The notes under the pieces were generated by a model that was given only the letters and a program-made list of their open reading frames with translations, was not told the origin of the DNA and did no database searches. Below, in pieces: positions 1 through 6,310 of a DNA stretch of 6,310 nucleotides. The DNA lies in the NCBI GenBank assembly GCA_020832725.1, contig JAFIEC010000116.1, positions 1 through 6,310 of the forward strand, written 5' to 3'. How positions within the stretch are numbered: the stretch's first letter is position 1; the number at the start of each line of letters is the position of its first letter. A program made the position numbers and the translations under genes. Source of the stretch: Paracoccaceae bacterium. Its GTDB lineage: Bacteria > Pseudomonadota > Alphaproteobacteria > Rhodobacterales > Rhodobacteraceae.

Positions 1-3000
1 GCGTGGTGGCGGTGTTGTTGTCGTCGAGGCCTGCCTCGAACACCTGGCCAAAGGCGTCGGTCGTGACCGCGATCCGGTATTCGCCGGACAGGAAGGTCTG
101 CAGATGCACGATCTGGGTAACCGTGTAGGACGCGCCCGGAGCCAGATCGATGCTGCGCTGCACATCCACGAGGTTGCCGGCGAAATTGCCGGTTGCGGGG
201 TTCACAAGGCGGATGCGGTCGGTCCAGGGCCCACGTGCGGCCTCGGCGCCGTTGTTGGTGACGGTAAAGCTGATCTCCACCGTGCTGCCCGCATTGGCCG
301 AAGCCGGGGCCGTCACGCTGGTGACCGCCAGATCCGGCGCGGGCCGGGACTGGATTTCGAGAGACGCTGCGGCGAAGTTGTCGGTCTCGTCGGTCTCGGC
401 CACAAGATCGGTCGCGTCGGTCTGGACCACGATGAACAGGGCACCAGCCGCATCGGCGGGCACTGTCACGCTCAGGCTTTCGGTCCGGCTCTCGCCCGCG
501 CCAAGGGCCTGTGCCGCCACCACCTCGCCCAGCAGGATCGCCCCCGGCCCCGGATCGGGGCTGGACGACAGCCAGATCCTGTCGACCACGCCCGCAGGCA
601 CGGGCTGGCTTCCGGTTGCGGCGACCTGCCACGACACATCGATCTGGCTGCCCGAGAACACCCGCGCCGCCGACAATGCCACACCGCTTGCGGCAAGGTT
701 GCTGTCGGGCAGGATCGCCTCGAAGCTGGCCGGGGCGGAGGTGTTGGACTCCCGTGTGCCGGGCGCATCCAGTACCTCGCCCGCATCGGCGATCACGAAC
801 ACCCGCCATATGCCGGGTGCGAGTGCGGGAAGAACCGTTTCCAGCCTGCCCTCGTAGCTGACACCGGGGGCAAGCGCGCCGCTGCGGGGCACCTCGCCAA
901 GGATCACGTCGCCCGGGCCCCCAGGCTCGTCTGCCTGGGTCAGGACAACGCGGTCGGTCCATTCGTCACGCTCGGTCGCGGCGGCACCGGCGTTCTCCAC
1001 CTGCCATGTCACGACAAAGGGTGCGCCGATATCGGCGGTTGCGGGAACAATGGGCTGCGATGTCACCAGATCGGAGCGCAGGGGCGCCGCCGCGGCGAAG
1101 GTGATGGAGTCGAAATTGTCGCCAAGCGCGAAACCGCCGGTTCCGGGCGCGCGTTCGGTAAAGGCGCGCTGTCCGGTCTCGTTGCGGTTGAGATCGACTT
1201 CCAGACGCAGGTTGCCCACGGCATCCAGCGGCAGGTCGATCCGCGCCGAGAACGCCACGCTGCCGCCTGCGGGAACCTCGATCCCCGGCAGGATTGTATC
1301 CAGCAGCGTCCCGAAGGACGAATCCAGCAGCCGGACGCGATGCCCGCCGATGTCGGGCGCGGTCACCAACCCGGCATTGGTGATGGTAAAGCTGAAATCG
1401 AGCGGTGCGCCCGCCTCGGGTGTGGCGGTGGTGATGGCAAGATCCGAGATGGCCACATCGGGTGCGGCCACAATGGCGGCGGTCAGGTCGTTGTCGGCCT
1501 CGGCGTCAATGCCCGGCGCGCTTTCGACGACATCACCCCCGGTATCGAGGCGAACCTCGAAGAAGAAATTGTCGCGTGCGCCATCCCCCTCGGGCAGGGT
1601 GAAGGTCACGCTGCGCAGGATGCTTTCCCCCACGGCCAGCGGGTCGCTGATGGCGACGTTGCGCACCGCCAGAAGCTGCGGCGTGCCCACGCCCTCCTGT
1701 CCGCGAAAGAACAGCACCTGCTCTGTCCAGCCGCCTTCGGCCGGGGCGTTGCCCTCGTTGCCGCTGCGCCAGGAGAGGGTGACATCACCGCCCGGCACCC
1801 AATCGGCGGGGTCGGGCAGGATGATCTCCTGCGCGACAAGGTTGGGGAAGGCCGCATCGAGCGCCACGACCTCCAGCAGGGCCTCGTTGTCGAACTCGGC
1901 CAGGCCGTTGGCGGCACTCTCCTCGACGCGGTTGAGCGCGTCGGTCAGAACCCGCACCTCCAGCCGCCCGGTGCCGTGGATGCCGGGGGGCAGGTCGACC
2001 ACCGCCTGCCGGGCAATCGTGCCCCCCGGTGCAAGCCCCGCCCCGCCCGGATCGAGCGGCAGCAGCCGCGCGTCGAGCAGGGCACCGGTATCGAGGTTGC
2101 GCACCACCAGCCGCTCGGCAAAGGCGCCCGGCACGATGGCGGCCCCCTCGTTCGTGGTGGTCCAGCCGAGGGTCAGGCTTCCGCCCGCGATCACCGCACC
2201 GCTGGCGGCCAGATCGCGAATGACCAGGTTGGCCGCCTCGGGCCCGCCGGGACGCGGAAGCGGCACCTCGCCGGGCCGAAGCCCCGCGATCAGCATCAGA
2301 TGGGCCACCTGCGCCGGATCGGAGGGCGTGCCCGTCCCGCTGGCCTGGATCAGGATGCGCCCGTCTTCCGGCAGCACGAACCGCAGCGGCGCGCCCAGTG
2401 CCGCCTGGGCGATCTGGCGGCCCGACATGTCGAAAACCGCAAGCTGCCCGGTCGCATTGTCCCAGGCGGGGGCCAGGGTCACCTGGGTGCCCCCCTCCCC
2501 CTGATGGGTGAACAGCGCGACATCATCGGCCGGCGACAGCCGCAGAGACCCGGGCAGGCCCGCCTCCAGTACCTGCGCCGTGGCCCCGCGTGTCAGCGCG
2601 ATGCTGCCCGGATCGCTGCCGGTGACGCGCAGCAGATGGGTGCCCGGCTCCAGCCGCCACAGCGGGCGCGCCTTGCCAGCCGCCACCTCCCCCGAGAGAA
2701 CCGAGCCATCCGGGCCGGTCAGCGTCCATTCGGTGCCCGGCCCGGCGTCGAGCAGCGACATCTGCACGAAATCGCGCTCATCGAGGGTGAAGCGTACCTC
2801 CGCGATCCCGGCGGGCCCGGGATCGAGCGTGACACGTTCTCCAGAGGCAGGCTCTGCCAGCGCGCCCTTTGCCACCCGCGCCAGAACGGTGTCGACGTTG
2901 AGGAAGCTGGCCGCCCGCTCGACCAGAAGATAGACCGCGCCTGCAGGCAGATCCGAAAGGTCGAGCGGCATCTGCGTCGCGCCGGTGATGCGTTCTCCGA

Positions 3001-6000
3001 TGGGATAACCCTGCGCATTCAGCAGGGTCAGGGCGATGTTCCGGTGATCGCCGAGGATGAGGACTTCGCGCTCGGTCCCGTCGCGGTCGATCCGCCAGAT
3101 GTCGCTGGCCCGCGCCGGCGACAAGGTCAGCCCCTCGATGTCGGCGCTGTCCCCGGGGGAAAGCGTAGCCGCCCCCGAAAAGCTGCGCAGCGCGATGGTC
3201 GAGGTGTAGAGATTGCTGGTGGCATTGACCGTGCTCACCACCAGCCTGTAGGCACCCGCCTCGAGCGAAAGGGCTGCCGCACCGCGGAAAAAACTGGACG
3301 CGGTTTCGTTGAAGCGCCGCTCCGCGATCAGGCGGTCGTCCTGCCAGAGCTCCCATTTCAGCGCGCTTTCATTCGTGCCCGGATCGACCACCACCACGTC
3401 CGGGGCATCCAGCGTCACATCGAAGATGCGCACCCGCCCGGCGACATCGATCGAGGCATCGACGACCGTATCGAGAGGAAGGGCCGGGTTCAGGCTCTCC
3501 ACCTGACGCAGCACGAAGGTATAGTCCTTGGGGTCAGGCTGGGTGATGGTCCCCGCGACCAGCAGGACATGCCGCCCGTCCCGTGTCAGCGTCACCGGGG
3601 TCATCGTGCCCGGAGATCCGCTCCAGGAACTGGTGGCCGTCAATTGCCCGCCGTCCGGGCCCAGCAGACGCAATTGCAGGGTCTGACCCACATGGGCCAG
3701 CCCCTCCAGCCAGTAGGTCTCGCCCTTGATGCCGTCGAAGACATAGGCCTGCGTGCCGTTGCCGGGATCAACGCTGATGCTGGTCTCTGCATCCATCGTG
3801 ATCGGGATGCCCGCGCCCAGATCGAGTAGGCGGAAGCTGTAGCTGGCCTCGCTGCCAACCGCCCCCTCGACATGCAGCCGATACTGCCCGGCGTCGAGGG
3901 CAAGGACCCCGGGAAAGCCAAAGCTGGCGCTGTGGGCGTTGGTGAAGGAGGTGGTCGTATTGTCGCGTCCCGCGCCGATCAGACGCATGCTCACGTTGGA
4001 GCCGCCGCTCAGCGGATCGAACAGCACAAGGCGGGGGCTGTCGAGCACCAGATCGTATCGGTCGCTCGCCGCATTGCCCCATTGCCCGCGTCCCTCAAAG
4101 GTGGCGGAATAGACCGTATCGAATGCCAGTGCCGGGGTCATGCGGGGGCTGGTCGTGACGGTGAAGTTGTCGAAATCATGCTCCGCCGTGGCGCTGAAGA
4201 CGGAGTTGACCCGCAGCGCAAAGCGCCCCTCGCCCAGCGTGAACCGGTTGCCGATGAACAGCCCCTCGGCCAGCGTGATCTCGGCCTCGCCCGGGCGGGT
4301 GAGGAACAGCGCCGCCTCGACCCCGCCGGAGGCCTCGCTCAGCACAAAACGCATCCGCGCGAAATCGGTGACGCCAAGGCTCTCGGTCAGGTCGATCGTC
4401 TGCAGCGTGGTGTTGTCGCGGCGCAGGATCAGGCTGTTGGTCTCCACGCCTGCGGAGGTGCGCGAGATCACCACCTCCAGATACAGCGCATCGGCATAGG
4501 GGGCCGTGTTCGAGAAGCTGCGCGCGAAATCCACCCGCCCCGTGTCGCCCAGCGTCGTCGCGGGCAGCCATGCAAGGGTAAAGCCGTTTCCCTGCAGACC
4601 GGCCCCGCCCGGGGTTGCGGCGCGATAGTCAAAGGACAGTTCGGCCAACTCGACGTTGCCCTCGTGGACCCTGTCGAGAAGGAGCACGTTCTCGGTGTTG
4701 GTATCGGTCAGCCCGCTCATGCGCAGAAAGCGGTTCGCGCCCTCGTCGATCAGCCGCGGCTCTGCCCCGCGCACATTGTCGAGCACATAACCGATGCCCG
4801 CCGTTTCGAAATCGACCGTGGTCTCGCCGATCGTGGGCAGACGTCCGTCATTGGCCAGCACGAAACGATGGGAATCGCTGGTGTTCGCAACCGTCTCCTG
4901 CGCACCGTCGCTGCCGTCGAAGATGATGTACCACCGCCCCGCCTCGGTCAGCAGAATCCGCTGGCTGATGGGTTGGGAGTCCGAATAGACAACCTTTCCG
5001 GCGGTCGAGACGATCTGCACCCTCCCGCTGAAATGCGGCCCTCCGGCACTGCTGAAATCCACCATCGTGCGGCGTTCCACGTCCACGGCATAGACGGCCA
5101 CGCCGCGCTGGGTGCCGGGCAGGCGACCGCTTGTCTGCTGGTTCAGGTCCACGTCGATGGCGATGGCACGGGCGTCGTGGATCGCCACGCGATACTCGAT
5201 ATCGGTGACATTGTTGGTATTGGTCAGGACACGCAGCTCATAGCTGCCCGGCCCAAGCGTCCAGAACCGCGGCGTGTTGCCATAGCCCGCGCTGAATGTC
5301 GTGTCTCCGTACCCCCGTTCGGCAACCACCGCATTCCCGTCGGCATCGAGGATTTCCCAGCGCAGGTTGGTGTTGCCCCCCCGCCAGTCCACGATGATGT
5401 CGCCTTCCTCGTCGAGGGTGAAGGCATGGCGCATGGCCACGTTGCGTGATGGCACCACGCCCGACACCTCCTGAGACAGGCTCAGGGGCGCCCCCCTGGT
5501 CTCGCGGTCATGCAGCGTGACCTCGCGGATGAGACCGAAGGCGTGAGGCCTGTGCACGAACAGCAGATGCGGGCCTCCTGCCGGGGTGCTTGTCGTTGTG
5601 GCCAGGGATTGTGCATCCATGGCGCGGGCGGGCGGGATCAGGGACCATGACAGCAGGCGACCTTCGGAATCGCTCAGAGTGAAATCGCGGCCCGGCTCTG
5701 CGTCGAGGCGGAAGATCGCGCCCGACCGCGCCGAGCCGATGTCGATGGGCTGGGCCTCTCCCGGAATGATCTCGGGGAATGCTGCGGGGTCCGACAGATC
5801 CACGACACGCAGCGCGAAGTCGCCCGGAACAGAGCTTCCGTCACGCGTGAAGGTGATGACATGCCGCCCCGCACCCAGTGCCAGAAGGTCGGACGACGAA
5901 AAGCCCGGTGTCAGGGACACGTTGCTTCTCAGAACCCCGGCAGGGCCGGTGATCGTGAAGCGGTGCCGTGCATCGCCAAGGGCCTGCAGCAGGAACAGCC

Positions 6001-6310
6001 CCGGCTCGTCGAGGTCGAGCACGAATTCCGACACACCGTCCCGGCTGTCGCGGCGGCCGAAGATGATATCCGGGGCGACCGGCTCCAGCGGCCGGCTGCC
6101 TCCGGTGGCGGCCCGGTTGAACAGAAAGCCCCCAGCCCCTTCGGAAAAGTTCAGCGCCAGTCGCAAGGCCGGGTCGCTCAGGTCGGCGGTGCCTGCATGG
6201 CCAGCGGCGCGGGTCGCAGCATCGGCGGCACCGGCGCGCAGCGAAATCCCGAAAAGCTGCCCGTGAAAGCGCTCGTCCGCGTTCAGCCGCGGCAGCCCGC
6301 CCACCACCAG
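1..6310 (-). CDS. Giant multidomain extracellular protein with LamG-like, PPC-like, lectin-like and CARDB domains (internal part; both ends outside the window)
   Basis: The minus frame starting at base 6310 stays open for 2103 codons to base 2, with one base left over. The translation is low-complexity-free beta-sandwich sequence throughout. Domains in order are a LamG-like tail (residues 1-70), four PPC-like repeats (74-490), a lectin-like domain (491-723), six PPC-like repeats (724-1348), a Pro/Gly linker (1349-1358) and six CARDB-type domains (1359-2103, last one incomplete). I saw no cysteine and about six lysines (near residues 439, 862, 928, 985, 1148 and 1213). There is no transmembrane stretch and no enzyme active-site motif. 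CARDB, PPC and LamG modules are known from secreted and cell-surface proteins, so an exported adhesin or binding stalk is the best inference. The true start, any signal peptide, and any C-terminal RTX or type I secretion signal lie outside the window. No function is proven, and I do not recognise a named gene. Confidence 0.95.
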   Translation of the reverse strand, partial: MVVGGLPRLNADERFHGQLFGISLRAGAADAATRAAGHAGTADLSDPALRLALNFSEGAGGFLFNRAATGGSRPLEPVAPDIIFGRRDSRDGVSEFVLDLDEPGLFLLQALGDARHRFTITGPAGVLRSNVSLTPGFSSSDLLALGAGRHVITFTRDGSSVPGDFALRVVDLSDPAAFPEIIPGEAQPIDIGSARSGAIFRLDAEPGRDFTLSDSEGRLLSWSLIPPARAMDAQSLATTTSTPAGGPHLLFVHRPHAFGLIREVTLHDRETRGAPLSLSQEVSGVVPSRNVAMRHAFTLDEEGDIIVDWRGGNTNLRWEILDADGNAVVAERGYGDTTFSAGYGNTPRFWTLGPGSYELRVLTNTNNVTDIEYRVAIHDARAIAIDVDLNQQTSGRLPGTQRGVAVYAVDVERRTMVDFSSAGGPHFSGRVQIVSTAGKVVYSDSQPISQRILLTEAGRWYIIFDGSDGAQETVANTSDSHRFVLANDGRLPTIGETTVDFETAGIGYVLDNVRGAEPRLIDEGANRFLRMSGLTDTNTENVLLLDRVHEGNVELAELSFDYRAATPGGAGLQGNGFTLAWLPATTLGDTGRVDFARSFSNTAPYADALYLEVVISRTSAGVETNSLILRRDNTTLQTIDLTESLGVTDFARMRFVLSEASGGVEAALFLTRPGEAEITLAEGLFIGNRFTLGEGRFALRVNSVFSATAEHDFDNFTVTTSPRMTPALAFDTVYSATFEGRGQWGNAASDRYDLVLDSPRLVLFDPLSGGSNVSMRLIGAGRDNTTTSFTNAHSASFGFPGVLALDAGQYRLHVEGAVGSEASYSFRLLDLGAGIPITMDAETSISVDPGNGTQAYVFDGIKGETYWLEGLAHVGQTLQLRLLGPDGGQLTATSSWSGSPGTMTPVTLTRDGRHVLLVAGTITQPDPKDYTFVLRQVESLNPALPLDTVVDASIDVAGRVRIFDVTLDAPDVVVVDPGTNESALKWELWQDDRLIAERRFNETASSFFRGAAALSLEAGAYRLVVSTVNATSNLYTSTIALRSFSGAATLSPGDSADIEGLTLSPARASDIWRIDRDGTEREVLILGDHRNIALTLLNAQGYPIGERITGATQMPLDLSDLPAGAVYLLVERAASFLNVDTVLARVAKGALAEPASGERVTLDPGPAGIAEVRFTLDERDFVQMSLLDAGPGTEWTLTGPDGSVLSGEVAAGKARPLWRLEPGTHLLRVTGSDPGSIALTRGATAQVLEAGLPGSLRLSPADDVALFTHQGEGGTQVTLAPAWDNATGQLAVFDMSGRQIAQAALGAPLRFVLPEDGRILIQASGTGTPSDPAQVAHLMLIAGLRPGEVPLPRPGGPEAANLVIRDLAASGAVIAGGSLTLGWTTTNEGAAIVPGAFAERLVVRNLDTGALLDARLLPLDPGGAGLAPGGTIARQAVVDLPPGIHGTGRLEVRVLTDALNRVEESAANGLAEFDNEALLEVVALDAAFPNLVAQEIILPDPADWVPGGDVTLSWRSGNEGNAPAEGGWTEQVLFFRGQEGVGTPQLLAVRNVAISDPLAVGESILRSVTFTLPEGDGARDNFFFEVRLDTGGDVVESAPGIDAEADNDLTAAIVAAPDVAISDLAITTATPEAGAPLDFSFTITNAGLVTAPDIGGHRVRLLDSSFGTLLDTILPGIEVPAGGSVAFSARIDLPLDAVGNLRLEVDLNRNETGQRAFTERAPGTGGFALGDNFDSITFAAAAPLRSDLVTSQPIVPATADIGAPFVVTWQVENAGAAATERDEWTDRVVLTQADEPGGPGDVILGEVPRSGALAPGVSYEGRLETVLPALAPGIWRVFVIADAGEVLDAPGTRESNTSAPASFEAILPDSNLAASGVALSAARVFSGSQIDVSWQVAATGSQPVPAGVVDRIWLSSSPDPGPGAILLGEVVAAQALGAGESRTESLSVTVPADAAGALFIVVQTDATDLVAETDETDNFAAASLEIQSRPAPDLAVTSVTAPASANAGSTVEISFTVTNNGAEAARGPWTDRIRLVNPATGNFAGNLVDVQRSIDLAPGASYTVTQIVHLQTFLSGEYRIAVTTDAFGQVFEAGLDDNNTATT
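2..2236 (-). repeat. Six tandem CARDB/APHP-type Ig-like domains (last one cut by the window edge)
   Basis: Domains C1 1359-1486 (bases 1853-2236), C2 1488-1616 (1463-1849), C3 1617-1743 (1082-1462), C4 1744-1868 (707-1081), C5 1869-1988 (347-706) and C6 1990-2103 (2-343). Each begins with '[ND]-L-x-[VA]' (NLVIRDL, NLVAQEI, DVAISDL, DLVTSQP, NLAASGV, DLAVTSV). Next comes a glycine turn, then a strand ending in 'N-x-G' (TTTNEG, RSGNEG, TITNAG, QVENAG, VTNNG; C5 has AATG instead). Each ends in an acidic 'E/D...DN' segment such as AETDETDNFAAASLEI (1971-1986) or FEAGLDDNNT (2091-2100). This is the classic layout of CARDB (cell-adhesion-related domain in bacteria). The family is Ig-like and usually forms stalks or binding surfaces on exported proteins. 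C3 is the least typical in its middle. Confidence 0.85.
2237..2266 (-). other. Proline/glycine-rich hinge between the PPC-like and CARDB arrays
   Basis: Residues 1349-1358, with the flanking residues back to about 1344, read GLRPGEVPLPRPGGPEA. This stretch is rich in Pro and Gly and has no strand pattern. It marks the change from PPC-like repeats to CARDB domains and probably acts as a flexible hinge; this role is inferred from composition alone. Confidence 0.5.
2267..4141 (-). repeat. Second PPC-like repeat array, repeats R5-R10 (protein-level repeats)
   Basis: Six further repeats: R5 724-834 (bases 3809-4141), R6 835-940 (3491-3808), R7 941-1046 (3173-3490), R8 1047-1150 (2861-3172), R9 1151-1247 (2570-2860) and R10 1248-1348 (2267-2569). 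Each holds the 'L-x-x-G-x-[YHV]-x-L-x-V' strand: LDAGQYRLHVEG, LTRDGRHVLLVAG, LEAGAYRLVVST, LPAGAVYLLVER, LEPGTHLLRVTG and LPEDGRILIQASG. Each has a middle strand with a polar turn: VSMRLIGAGRD, LQLRLLGPDGG, LKWELWQDD, IALTLLNAQGY, EWTLTGPDGS and LAVFDMSGRQI. R6 is the clearest PPC match, with a 'YVFDGIKGETYWLEG' start. R9 and R10 are shorter and more diverged, grading into the linker that precedes the CARDB domains. No catalytic residues are visible; a spacer or stalk role is inferred. Confidence 0.6.
4142..4840 (-). other. Lectin-like (concanavalin A-type jelly-roll) domain between the two PPC-like arrays
   Basis: Residues 491-723, about 233 residues, the usual size of a full L-type lectin or LamG jelly roll. 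The opening VDFETAGIGYVLDN (residues 499-512) fits the 'DFE' start strand. LAELSFDYRA (556-565) followed by LQGNGFTLAWLP (572-583) and a short TLGDTG turn (586-591) match the 'F-x-Y-R...GxGFxLxxLP...GxxG' core seen in bacterial concanavalin A-like domains. The end, FALRVNSVFSATAEHDFDNFTV (697-718; split as FALRVNSVF and SATAEHDFDNFTV), has the '[FI]-D-N-[FV]-x-V' closing strand typical of LamG-like domains. It lacks the PPC strand order and so interrupts the repeat array. Carbohydrate binding is inferred from fold class; no sugar or calcium site is assigned. A glucanase role is unlikely, because no paired catalytic acidic motif such as ExDxE is visible. Confidence 0.6.
4841..6091 (-). repeat. 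First PPC-like repeat array, repeats R1-R4 (protein-level repeats)
   Basis: Four degenerate beta-sandwich repeats of about 100-110 residues: R1 74-174 (bases 5789-6091), R2 175-274 (5489-5788), R3 275-380 (5171-5488) and R4 381-490 (4841-5170). Each has an opening hydrophobic/acidic strand (FVLDLDEPG, FRLDAEPG, FTLDEEGD, YAVDVERR). Most have a middle strand ending in a turn (FTITGPAGVL, LRWEILDADG, VQIVSTAGK). Each has a 'G-x-Y-x-L-x-V' type strand (LGAGRHVITF, GGPHLLFVH, LGPGSYELRV, EAGRWYIIF) and a closing strand (DFALRVVDL, REVTLHD, EYRVAIHD, HRFVLAND). This order is that of the bacterial pre-peptidase C-terminal (PPC) fold, where the domain usually helps secretion or substrate binding. 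Here the repeats are not attached to any visible peptidase. R2 is the most divergent. The repeats do not repeat at DNA level. Confidence 0.6.
6101..6310 (-). other. C-terminal part of a LamG-like (concanavalin A-type) domain
   Basis: Residues 1-70 of the visible protein look like the end of a LamG/pentraxin-type jelly roll. The segment FHGQLFGISLRAG (residues 15-27) fits the strand usually written F-x-G-x-[IL]-x-[DG]-[IV]-R in these domains. It is followed by a variable helix-like stretch and then DPALRLALNFSEGAGGFLFNRA (residues 46-67, here as two adjoining pieces: DPALRLALNF and SEGAGGFLFNRA). That resembles the closing 'L-x-x-x-[WN]-x-F-[DS]-E-G-x-G-x-x-x-x-[DN]' strand of LamG domains. 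The front part of the domain lies beyond base 6310. Known LamG domains bind sugars or proteins, often with calcium; no binding residues can be assigned here. Confidence 0.6.

Noticed and set aside
1050..2504. Plus-strand open frame of 484 codons, and similar frames at 150-857, 2508-2933 and 5586-6266
   Set aside because: They are Ser/Arg/Pro/Ala-rich translations without recognisable domains, overlapping the coherent minus-strand gene; typical shadows in high-GC DNA.
2778..3356. Minus-strand frame of 192 codons as a separate gene
   Set aside because: It lies in a different minus frame from the giant gene and gives an Arg/Gly/His-rich translation with no domain pattern, while the main frame across the same bases has clear PPC-like repeats.
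104..3829. Plus-strand open frame of 1241 codons as a real gene
   Set aside because: Its translation is rich in Gly, Arg, His and Cys, lacks any domain or hydrophobic core pattern, and is the exact codon-register complement of the well-structured minus-strand protein.
3872..5449. Plus-strand open frame of 525 codons
   Set aside because: It has the same antisense register and composition as the 104-3829 frame and is explained by the lack of TTA, CTA and TCA codons in the sense gene.
1..6310. RTX calcium-binding nonapeptide repeats (GGxGxDxLx)
   Set aside because: Searched for because of the giant exported-protein look, but none is present in the visible translation; acidic turns such as LDADGN (321-326) are isolated.
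1..6310. RNA genes, CRISPR arrays, insertion sequences, promoters or terminators
   Set aside because: No direct DNA repeats, clear tRNA-like folds, inverted-repeat element ends or intergenic space were seen; every base belongs to the continuous coding frame.

Overview
The whole window is the interior of one very large gene on the minus strand. Read from base 6310 down to base 2 it gives an unbroken frame of 2103 codons with no stop. Both the start codon and the stop codon lie outside the window. The translation was read codon by codon, and its length matches the window arithmetic exactly, so there is no sign of a frameshift. No other gene, RNA, mobile element, CRISPR array, promoter or terminator could be supported.

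In the order of the protein (residue 1 = base 6310, not the true N-terminus), the layout is as follows. Residues 1-70 are the last part of a LamG-like (concanavalin A-type) domain. Residues 74-490 hold four repeats resembling the bacterial pre-peptidase C-terminal (PPC) beta-sandwich. Residues 491-723 form a complete lectin-like jelly-roll domain. Residues 724-1348 hold six more PPC-like repeats. A short Pro/Gly linker follows, and residues 1359-2103 hold six tandem CARDB/APHP-type Ig-like domains, the last cut by the window edge. The likely picture is a secreted or surface-anchored multidomain fibre with binding modules set into a long stalk. This role is inferred from domain content, because no signal peptide, membrane segment, catalytic motif or secretion signal falls inside the window.

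The organism is probably a high-GC Gram-negative bacterium. A marine or soil alphaproteobacterium of the Rhodobacterales type would fit: the DNA is roughly two-thirds GC by eye, third codon positions are strongly G/C, and TTA, CTA and TCA codons are almost absent. The protein shows no cysteine and about six lysines in 2103 residues, and it is rich in D, E, G, A, T and R, as large exported Gram-negative proteins often are. Taxonomy is an inference from composition only.

The plus strand carries long open frames, the largest 1241 codons, but these are antisense shadows of the real gene.
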